Origin: Diplosphaera chodatii
Lineage: Eukaryota > Chlorophyta > Trebouxiophyceae > Prasiolales > Stichococcaceae
Length of the DNA stretch: 43,700 bases
Direction: 5' to 3'
NCBI GenBank assembly: GCA_032358165.1
Contig: JAALGY010000005.1
Coordinates: 1-43,700, forward strand
Below, piece after piece: positions 35,701 through 43,700 of this stretch. The position numbers were made by a program, and so were the translations under genes. Within the stretch, counting starts at the first letter, position 1; every line of letters starts with the position of its first letter. Under the pieces are notes generated by a model. The model ran no database searches, had not been told where the DNA came from, and saw nothing but the letters and a program-made list of their open reading frames with translations.

Positions 35701-38142
35701 AGGTAGGTTCCACTGCGTTGCTTAGCTTTGCAGCACATCGGCGACGGCAGCAGCGGGTTCAGCCGTAGTAGCAACAGGAATAGCAACAGCAACAGGCGAA
35801 CAGAACGCTGAGGCAACTGGCATGTGCCAGCCTACATGATTCTGTCCGACTGAACGGTTTGCACGTTCACCCGCAGGGCCTGGCGACGATGCTGGCGTCC
35901 AGCCGCGCGGCGGACCTGCGGGTGGCGGCGGCGCTGGCGCACATGCTGACGTCCCGGCTGCCCAGGGAGCACGCGCAGCGCGTCGCCGTGCGCGGCAGCG
36001 ACATCGTGCCCGCCATGGTCGCGCTGCTGGGCGAGCGCGACATGCCCTCGGTGACGCCGCTGTGCCCACTCTTCCAGCCGCGCTGCTTTGGCTCGATCCC
36101 GCATGGCTGCTCTCCACTTGCAGCATCCGTCAGCTGCGCGGCAGCAGCTGGTGAGACAGCGACAACGGTGGCACCAGCAAGCGCAACGACGAACGTGTGC
36201 GCATGGCATCGGCGATCAGCACCGGCTGACCAGAGCGGCTACATTCCCGCAGGTGTATGCTGCAATGAGCACGCTGGGCAACCTGTGCGGCGCGGGCAGC
36301 ACCGCCAACATCCCCATCGTGCTGGAGGTGCTGGTGCGGGGCCTGGAGGCGGGCTCCCTGACCGCCCGCTGCCGCTGCGCCGAGGTGGGGCGCCCTGCCG
36401 TGCGCTTGCTGGCACCACTGGCTGCTTTGTGCGGGGCCACTGCACATGTTGAGCTCCACAAACCCGCTCTGCTACCATACATTGCGGGAAGCAGTCCCTC
36501 AGCAATGCTGAGTACAGCTCGGGTTTGGCTTGATTCAGCTGCGGCATCAGTGGGCTGACTTGTGCTTCTCAGCTCAGCTGCTGCATCTGCAAGCTCCCGA
36601 GGTCGCTCGGCGTGCAGGCGCTGTGGCGGCTGGCGCGCAGCGGCGTCGCGGCGCCCGACGCCCTGGTGATCGCGCAGCTGCAGACGCGCGGCGCGGCGCT
36701 GGGCGTGGTGCTGGCCGCGCTGCTGGTGCGCAGCCGGGCAGCTGCGTCGTGCCAATGAGCGGGCTGGTCCAAAGCGAGGCAGAGCTGCATCGACTTGCTG
36801 CAGCCTGGTTCGCACAGCGTCCCGTCCTGCAGCCAGCCGCCATGCAGCTGCAGCGGCCTCCAGAACGGTCGGCAGACTGCTGGCTTGCGCTTTCTGCAGG
36901 AGGACCGGGACCTGGAGTTTGGCGCGGCGGGCGCCGCGGGTGCGCTGTCGGTGGTCGGCCTCGCTGCGGCGGTGACGCACGACACGCCGGCGGGGGCGCT
37001 GATGGGCAATGCCGTTGCCGCACACGGCGGCGTCCCCAAGGTGGGCAGCACACCCGTTCACCAGTACACCTCAGCTGCATTTGATTGACGTCCAGTCGGC
37101 TGACCACAGTCTGCCGCAGTACATGCTCTCTAGCTTCTCCTGCAGCGAGCAGCGGGGTTGCAGTCCTGCATATGACCTACAGGTGGAGGAGCTGCGGCTG
37201 GCGCTGCTGAACTCGGACGATGCCATCGCGCACCTCGCAGCGCTGCTGCGGCACGACGAGGAGTGGATGCGCACCGCCGCCGCCGCGGTGCTGGGCAACC
37301 TGGCCGCCTGCCGCTCGGACTTCGGGGACGTGCGGCCCCAGGTGTGCCTCTGCCTCATGACCCAGCCTGAGGTGCAGGAAGGCGTCCGCTCCAGAAGAGA
37401 TTGCGTTTAATTGCAGGCCGCCCGGCAGTGTGCGCACTCCCGTGACTGCTGGTGTTGCAGGGCAAGCGCGCGCGCCTGCGGGCCAAGTTCGCCAGCCATG
37501 CGCCGGCGTCAGCGCCGCGCGCAGCGATCTGCATGGCGCCGGAAGCCGTCACCAACGCTGCGGCGCTGCTGTCCTCCTCCCGGGTTGAGGTGCGCGGCGT
37601 CATTAAGTGCATTGGTCTGCCGCGCACCGGGGATCTTTGCTTCTGGAATGATTTTCGCTGTGTGACGGCTGCTGTCGCCACCCTGGTGCAGCTGCTGGCG
37701 GCGGCCATTGCACTGCTCAACAACCTGGTGTCAGACGAGGACGTGCGCTCCACCGTCTTGAACCAGCTGTCAGCGCACAAAACCGGCTTCCAGGTGAGCA
37801 GTCGTGCTCTGTGCAGTTCGAGTGGCCAGCAAAGTTGCTTGAATGCTGTGCACATCCCGCCGCTCGACTCTTGCCCCTGATAGCATGGTCAGGCTTGGAC
37901 ACTTGCCTCATACTGTGCTCTTTCATTGCGCGCAGGCGACAAAGGAACGGCTGCTCCAGTGCATCTCACTGACCGGGCTGCCGGACCGCTCCCAGCGTGC
38001 AGCGCGCTTCGTGCTGATGCGGCTGGACCGCAAGCCCAAGGAAGCAGCCAGATCGTCGTTGCAGTGCTGTGCCCCGCTGCCGCCCAGGCTGCAGCCGTCT
38101 TTCTATGACATCTGGGCCGGCGCAGGTGGCCGCAGGGCGTGA
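29727..38142 (+). CDS. Very long U-box / low-complexity / armadillo-repeat protein (PUB-ARM type)
   Basis: Twenty-two exons give 1614 aa: 29727-29795, 29932-29993, 30184-30280, 30402-31798, 31988-32145, 32385-33286, 33573-33732, 33831-33928, 34094-34219, 34396-34536, 34708-34823, 34985-35131, 35285-35426, 35625-35702, 35877-36050, 36253-36384, 36618-36725, 36900-37040, 37183-37341, 37461-37589, 37692-37793, 37936-38142. Residues about 10-70 are a U-box (LKCPLSGSIMTDP, VETGVTFQRRAIEDWFA, GLDMCPETQVRLTSSRLEP). Residues 77-895 are Pro/Ala/Gln/Ser-rich, with GLNELILQASS, the QRWGN...FPEWQPP motif shared with the previous gene, and six SxFAxxW motifs. From about 1050 on, armadillo-type helices appear (AMLQAGAIPTLAALLADR; MSTLGNLCGAG; LNNLVSDEDVR). 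U-box plus ARM is the common plant E3 ligase layout. If exon 6 is read through, it stops at 33322; then the ARM half would be a separate gene. Against this, the ARM half has no early ATG, and the 33286/33573 splice is in frame. Confidence 0.75.
30735..32905 (+). repeat. Six copies of an SxFAxxW short motif
   Basis: Within the low-complexity region of the long U-box protein the eight-residue motif occurs at residues 188-195 (SIFAGRWA), 256-263 (SIFASKWA), 339-346 (SVFAGRWS), 373-380 (SVFADRWA), 708-715 (SVFAQEWA) and 761-768 (SVFASQWA). DNA positions begin at 30735, 30939, 31188, 31290, 32723 and 32882. Spacing is irregular and the flanks are not alike, so this is a repeated short motif and not a tandem DNA repeat. 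Confidence 0.85.
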
Positions 38143-38777
38143 TCGACCCTGCTTTCATGGATGATTTTACAGAGTTGCTGCTGACGCTTTATTGCTGCAC
38201 ACATCAGCATTCGGCAGGACTCATTGTACCATCAGGATTGCATTGTGGTTTGGCGTGCGTTGATCCTCTGCGGCATCGATTCACTGGTTGTGTGGTGTGG
38301 TGTCCCATCCCCTCCCACCGCACCTGAGTTGTTCGTGAGTGACTGTGCGCACTGTAACCCTCAAAAACTCTGCACCTTGTGAGTTGCGGGTCCATGCACC
38401 TCGTTGTAAAGTAGATCTACTGCCGCTGGACATTATGGCGGCGGATGAACACTGTCGGGCCTGCTCATCTGCTGCCATCTTCCAGCAGTCATTAATACAG
38501 CACTGCATGCTCGCGCTTGACATAACCGTGCTCTACGGTCCTGAAGAAGCCGTGCAAGGCAAAGCGTGACCTTTCGTGCTGCCCAGCTCATCGCTGGCAG
38601 CAACAAATTACAGCTATGCACGGTACTTTGCTGCGGTGTCCAGCATGTGATGCAGGAGGCATGCGCACCACCATAGCTGATCTGCTGTGCAGCTCTGCCT
38701 CCGCCACTACACAGCGGTCTTGGGATATGCTTTAACACACGCTGCACATTGCCCAGGCATCATGCACCCTGCTGCAG
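38143..38777. other. Intergenic spacer, no gene seen
   Basis: Follows the stop of the long U-box/ARM gene. Holds two plus-strand TGTAA sites (38353 and 38404) but no supported open frame. It is too short to contain the missing helicase core of the fragment that follows. Confidence 0.45.
38353..38357 (+). terminator. Candidate UGUAA polyadenylation signal
   Basis: TGTAA about 210 bases after the stop of the U-box/ARM gene, with another TGTAA about 50 bases on. Fits algal 3' end signals, but is only a five-base match. Confidence 0.35.
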
Positions 38778-39684
38778 GATGTGGCGCAGCGGGCGGTCAC
38801 CTCCTCTGTGCGGTCGGTGTACCTGCAGCCCAACCGGGCAGTGTTCGATGTGTCAGCGCTGCCGCTGGCAGAGTACACCGCCGCCATGGGGCTGCTGGCG
38901 GCGCCCAAGCTGCGCTTCCTCGAGCGCGACGGCGGCGACGCTGCTGTTGCAGCAAGCAAGCCAGGGGAAACATAACAAGCAGCGGCAGCAGCAGAGCAGC
39001 AGCAGCGACAGCAGCAGCAGCGGCAGCCAGCAGTGGTGATGAGCTGGCTGCAGAGCCAGACGGCAGCCTGAATGTCGGCCCGCATGGGCCTCCTGCTCTG
39101 CTGAGGTGCACGAGCTCACAGCACGCCGTCCCAGCAGTGCAAGATTCTCAAGGCGCTCACCTCACCGTGCTGAACGTTCGCCACCCTGCACCAGGCAGCC
39201 GGAGCCCAAGACGGCGGAGGAGCGCTTCCGCACTGCCGCCACCCGCACGGCGGCCCGCGACGCGCACGACCGCCGCACCGACGCTGATGGTGGCGAGCCG
39301 TCGAGAAGGTGACTGGCAGAAGCAACTCATGTTGCGAGTAGCCACGACGGTGAAGTGACACCCTCCTTGGGAAGATGTGTAACATCACATGTCCCCTGAT
39401 GGACCAGGCGAAGAAGCGTGCAGCTGCAGAGGAGGAGTCGATGGGCGTGGCCGCATCGGGCGGCGCGGTGGCAGAGTACTCAGACAGCGAGGCCGGGCGG
39501 TGACAGCTCTGATGAGGAGCGGCGCCCGACAAAGGGAGCAAACCTCGCGCAGGCAGCCCCGGTGCGGCCGGGGGCAGAGGCCGCGCACGCCGGCATGGTG
39601 CCGGCCCAGTGCCAGCAGCAGAAGGTGGTGCCGACGCTGGCTGATGGCGAGACGCTGGCGCTGTCGCTGCTGTCGGGCAGGTGA
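38778..39684 (+). pseudogene. Truncated C-terminal fragment of a Dbp4/DDX10-type DEAD-box RNA helicase
   Basis: After an acceptor at 38777, the frame reads DVAQRAVTSSVRSVYLQPNR, then AVFDVSALPLAEYTAAMGL and APKLRFLERDGGD, ending at a TAA at 38975. This resembles the segment just after the helicase core in Dbp4/DDX10, nucleolar helicases of 18S rRNA processing. Pieces resembling the charged tail follow: PKTAEERFRTAA (near 39200-39308), AKKRAAAEEESMG (from about 39411) and, in another frame, SSDEERRPTKG to ETLALSLLSGR ending at 39684. Between the last two, the frame changes by one base near 39497 (GAGR* versus GDSSDEE). No helicase core exists upstream: the complete U-box/ARM gene ends 635 bases before. 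The likely origin is a partial duplication that lost its 5' part. An assembly error is the main alternative. Confidence 0.6.
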
Positions 39685-40325
39685 TGCTTCACGGCAGCGT
39701 TGGGTGATTCGCCGGCCCGTGGGCTGCGGGTATCTGGCTGCAATGCCGCTGATTGCAGGATAGTTGAGGTGTTTGGGTGGCGGCCTGAAGCCCGTTAAAT
39801 GTGTGTGGCAACAGATTACTGCTGTGCTGCTTGCATGCTGCTCTGCTTGTAAGCCAATAGAGCAGCCTGGCAGCATTGCGGACCACATTTGACCATGGAT
39901 GGGTTGCAGCAAGTATCTGTAAAGTGCTCGCAGATCAACGCTGAGCTCAGGCATGTTGCATGCTTGCGCATGCCGCATGCAGCATTGCATTGACGACTGT
40001 ATCAAACGCTGTTACTTTGCAAGACACTGCTGCAGAGAACACGCCTGCAGCTGCAGACAACAAACTCTGCGATGTGTTGCTCGCCGCCGGCTGAAACTTG
40101 CCGATGGTTATCAGGATATTAGTTGTCTTGTCTGACACTATGCAACACTGTCAGACTGCCCGGAACCCAACATCTGTATTTGCAACGCACTCTTGCAGAA
40201 CTATTCGCCAAGAACAAACGCATGTGGTGAACAATCATGCATATGCGTCTGGGGAGCGGACCTCAATAGATGCTTGCATGTTAGACCGTTACTAGACCTT
40301 GCGGTCGAGTTTGCAGGATCACATA
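39685..40325. other. Intergenic spacer, no gene seen
   Basis: No open frame with homology on either strand. Composition is lower in GC than the flanking exons. Confidence 0.4.
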
Positions 40326-43300
40326 ATGGCAGCGCCTAAATCTGTGCCCAGATGGGCACATGAGCACCGCGAGGCGACCCATGCTGAGGTTGCAAGCTCT
40401 GACGTGGAGGAAACGGCCATGATCATGAAGCTGGGCAACTCGGAGCCCACGCCAGATAGCCTGCTGTGTGCGATGCGCAACCATCATGTCAGGCAGGTTC
40501 AGCGACACACGGATCGCTTGACGGCTATCTCCAATCATATGAGAAAGTGTCCGACCCGCCACAGCTGCTGCGACGCTGAGCCCATGAAAAGTTTGGTACC
40601 ATTGGCGGCGGCATGTCATGGACGCAGGTTCAAGGACCATCCAGAATACCGGTGCAAGTATGAATCTGAGTGCCACCGCATGCTGCGCCTATCGGACACG
40701 CCAGACTCAACGCTTGCCGCAGCCGCCTTGGTTGCACTGAAAACCTGCGTCCAAGCTGCTATCACTGCGGTGCGATGCTGTCCCTTGCCTCATGTAGTTC
40801 CTGAAATAAGGTGTCCGCACCAAGCCGCATTGCATGGGCAGCTGCAGAAGTAGCGGGGTTTGGGGACCTGACGCATGGTTTCCCAGCTGTGCAGGTTCAG
40901 CATCCACATCTACGAGAAGCAGAGCCGGATGCTCTGGCCGACATGCATATTGGCGGCGAGCTGCTTCTCAGAGTGCTGCAGAGGCCGGGCAACATAGCCA
41001 AGGCGGCACTCTAGGATCCTGACGCTATTCCCATTCTGTGCATCCTAGCACTGGCGATTGACGCCGCTTGCCAAGAGCACTCAGAGCGGATCGGCTTGCT
41101 TCACGACCTGGTGCCGGCGACCGCAGAATGCCTCAGGTACCCGCATGACCGGCTTGCGGCTCTGCTTGCAAAGATCCGCCAGGGTGCATGCAAGTGATAC
41201 TGCAAAGTACTTGTTGAAATACTGGAGCTGTAGGTGAGGTGAAGTACCAGCATTTTTGCACCTTGCAATGTTGAAATGGCAAAGCGTGAACAGCATCCAC
41301 ATCCATAGGTTCATTGCCAATGGCGGCGCGGCTGCGCCGGTGTCTTCAGAGGCATCAGCAATGTATGCAGCGGAGCTGGCCAACATATGCTGCTATCTCG
41401 GCGAGCTTGCCGACGAGGCGCCCCTGCTGCAGCTGTTGCACTACAGCAGCGCAGCCCTCAGCACTGACGTCGGAGCGTTGGGTCCGTCAGCTGAGCCTGC
41501 CGCTGCAGCGGCTGCCGCCGCGACAAATGCTGCAGCTGCAGACACAGCAAAGGGAATACGTGCTTCATGCGCCAGTGCTGCTGGCAGGCAGGACAGCATG
41601 TCAGCACAGCGGGCATCGGATGCGGCTGCCAGGAGGAAGCATGCGGATGCTGGGCAGCCACATGGGCAGCTGTCAGCAACAGAATGGGGTTGGCAGCCGT
41701 CATCAGCGAAACCGGCAGAACAGCGTGGGTTTCATGAAATGCGCCAGCAATTTATGCATGACAGGGCACAGCCACAGCCGGAGTGGCAGTCCAGATGGGC
41801 GCCTGTGGTGACAACTGCAATGCAGGTACGAGGTAGTCATGACAAATTGGTCACGTTGATCTAAATGTTGCAATTCATCGCGATGGGCCCCCCCCGGATG
41901 CGCCCCCAAGATTGGGATCGATGCATGCCCTCAGGACCAGGCTCTAATCCAACAGCGAGCGCCAGGTTCGATCGTTTAACAAAGTTATGCCACCTAATGT
42001 CCCCAGCGCCGTCAGAGGCAGTGGGGGCAATTTGGTCAGATGGTCTAGGCACCACAGCGGCAGGTCTACAATCGGCACACGCTGCCCCTGTTGCTGTTGC
42101 TGGTTGCTGGGTGTCCCAGCATGAGATCCTGCCAGGCTGAATCCCGAACTGGACTGAGACTGCACGGATATCGGTGCAAGTTTGCGCGTGCCGCCGCGCT
42201 CGACCCAATCGATAACTTTTGCAACATTCCTGGGGCCATGAGTGTGGTCCCGCCTACCCTTGAAACGAGTGTGTCAGTTTCTTTGATTCTGTGGCGCAGC
42301 AAGGTCACAGCTACGTTGTGCACCCGAGCAACCCGCAAGATGTTCCCGAACGGTTTTTCAGTCATGACTTTTTGACCTCCACAACTGCCCTGCGAGTGCT
42401 GCGAGGGTCACAGAACCCTTGTTAGGCTCTCTGTTTGCCAAGCAGGTGGCGACAGGGCATGCTGACCACCCTACAGTCAAGCTGGTGCCCGACCAAATTC
42501 GGATGCTACAGAAAGGAAGTGCAATCTGAATGCGTCGGCTTGCACGACCGTTCAGCTGCGTTAAACCAAAAACATTGGTCTAATAACGATTTGCAGACGC
42601 GCGTCGGCCCGTAAAAACCGTTGCGTTGGCAGTCTTGCGACGCGAGGTCGGATCTGACCAAATTGCCCCATGACCAATTTGTCATGACTACCTCGTATGC
42701 TGAGTCGTTTTGAGTCATGCTCTGAGCACAATGCAATGTCATGTGACGATGTGAGCTGCAAATTCCTCTTTGGAGCAGTTTTGTCCGTTCGGTGTGTTCG
42801 TTTGGTGTGCACCTCAATCTCAACCCAGTGTCGATGCGTACTCTGAAGTGGTGGCAGCTGGCATGCAGACTGTGGCGCTGCTCTACACGGAGCGGTCATC
42901 TGGGAGCGGCGCTGGTCCGCCCAAGCCAGTGCAGTCGCTCCGGCAGATGTCTTCAGCTGCAGATGTAGCCTACGCCGCTGGCGTGAGGGCTGTGCTGGCA
43001 CACGAGGCCACCCTGCAGCGAGGAACTGCCGCCATCAGGTATAGTGCACCAGGATATGTGGCATCCTGTGTTCTACCATCAGGCAGATGTTTACGTTCTA
43101 ACGCCCCGTCCTGCGCAGCTGCTGTTGCTCCAAATGGTTGCTGTGCACCAGGCCTGCAGCACTGGCAGTCCTGCCCCCTGCGTGCGTGATGTTTCCAGCA
43201 CTCTCGGCAGTTGAGCAGCTTCAGCACGTATGTCATCACACATCTTCACGAGGCTGCCCTGATCGCATGCGGTTGAGGGACACCGATGTTCTTTTTTGAT

Positions 43301-43539
43301 GATGGAGCAGACGTCCCATGTGCATGATGCGCATGTGCGCTGCGCCTGAACAGCGCGTAAAAGATGTCGCCGCTCGTTGCAGTCACGAGGTGGTGGACGC
43401 GCTGCTGGACCCGCTGCGGCTGTGGGACTCTGCGGCAGTGTCGCAGCAGGCGCTCGTCACTGGCCTCGTAGACGCCGTCCGCGGCGTGCTGGATGGGCTG
43501 CCGCCAACAGAGGGCAGCGCCCTGCCGAGCGCAGCGCAG
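40326..43539 (+). CDS. Unrecognised multi-exon gene, running off the window; 5' structure unresolved
   Basis: Four exons join in phase: 41015-41136, 41309-41825, 42779-43038 and 43383-43539, the last ending at a GTGCCG donor so the gene continues beyond the window. They read AACQEHSERIGLLHDLVPAT, then AECLRFIANGGAAAPVSSEA joined across a GTACCC...ATAG intron, then LANICCYLGELADEAPLLQL, an Ala-rich linker, AGMQTVALLYTERSSG and SHEVVDALLDPLRLW. The helical, Leu/Ala-rich character suggests alpha-solenoid repeats, but I recognise no family. Upstream, an intronless frame from ATG 40326 to 40853 (MAAPKSVPRWAHEHREATHA...) is probably the first exon, but the join is not resolved. Just before 41015 a frame reading EAEPDALADMHIGGELLLRV runs into an in-frame TAG at 41012-41014, after which the same frame continues; this TAG could instead be the end of an intron. 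The large third intron holds an inverted-repeat element. Confidence 0.42.
41827..42697. mobile_element. DNA-transposon-like element with 27-bp terminal inverted repeats
   Basis: The left end 41827-41853 and the right end 42671-42697 are exact inverted copies over 27 bases (TACGAGGTAGTCATGACAAA and the next seven). A second exact inverted pair of 18 bases lies at 42024-42041 and 42652-42669. On the right the two repeats are adjacent; on the left they are about 170 bases apart. If the outer TA is a target duplication, the repeats proper are 25 bases, as in Tc1/mariner-like elements. Internal plus-strand frames (such as ARFDRLTKLCHLMSPAP) are short and broken, so any transposase is decayed and the superfamily is open. 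The element sits in an intron of the unrecognised gene. Confidence 0.6.
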
Positions 43540-43700
43540 GTGCCGTGTTCCCAGGGCAGTGCGCAAACATGCAATGCCGCAGCGAGAGTGTTGAGACGCC
43601 CCTGAGAGCTATGGCCTCGTTGCTCCACATGTGGTTCCGCATTTATGTGACATGCCTCAGCTGACTGGTTGGTGGTGGTGCGCTCGGCAGGCGGCTGCGT

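Noticed and set aside
41012..41014. TAG recoded as an amino acid
   Set aside because: TAG ends EF-G1 and the one-DM13 gene in this same window, so the standard code applies.
41865..42375. piggyBac transposase in the inverted-repeat element
   Set aside because: Short broken frames such as RFDRLTKLCHLM and DNFCNIPG loosely recall piggyBac, but there is no TTAA target duplication and no catalytic triad could be traced, so the superfamily is left open.

Overview
The window looks like nuclear DNA from a green alga (Chlorophyta, perhaps a trebouxiophyte). Coding exons are short and GC-rich, introns are many, short and GT-AG, and donors of the form GTGCG/GTGAG are common. UGUAA-type polyadenylation signals follow some genes, and the proteins include organelle-targeted ones such as peroxiredoxin Q and mitochondrial EF-G1. 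I see no bacterial operon features, no rRNA or tRNA gene and no CRISPR array. Gene models were built by hand from splice sites and reading phase. For the eight complete models the summed exon length is a multiple of three and every junction keeps the frame.

Layout. 723-5660 (+): FAD oxidoreductase with a C-terminal Rieske domain. 6045-11221 and 11827-15834 (both -): two tandem paralogues encoding secreted DM13-DOMON-cupredoxin proteins with GPI-like tails, an architecture matching animal Knickkopf/Skeletor. 16412-17468 (-): small glycine-rich single-span protein, probably plastid-targeted. 18088-23604 (-): mitochondrial EF-G1. 23991-25259 (+): peroxiredoxin Q lacking the usual resolving cysteine, divergent from EF-G1 across a 386-bp spacer. 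25706-28975 and 29727-38142 (both +): tandem U-box proteins, the first Gln-rich, the second a very long U-box/low-complexity/armadillo protein. 38778-39684 (+): damaged C-terminal fragment of a Dbp4/DDX10-type DEAD-box helicase. 40326 to the window edge (+): an unrecognised, incompletely resolved gene, carrying in one intron an element bounded by 27-bp inverted repeats (41827-42697).

The most interesting signal is the DM13/DOMON/cupredoxin pair. One copy has two DM13 modules and the other has one, and the difference is exactly four exons with conserved intron positions. Both cupredoxin domains keep the Cys and His copper ligands but have Leu where the axial Met would be expected. Secondary signals are a short F-A-x-x-W motif repeated six times in the long U-box protein, a splice donor copied four times in tandem in EF-G1, the missing resolving Cys of PrxQ, and the inverted-repeat element that begins at a candidate splice donor.
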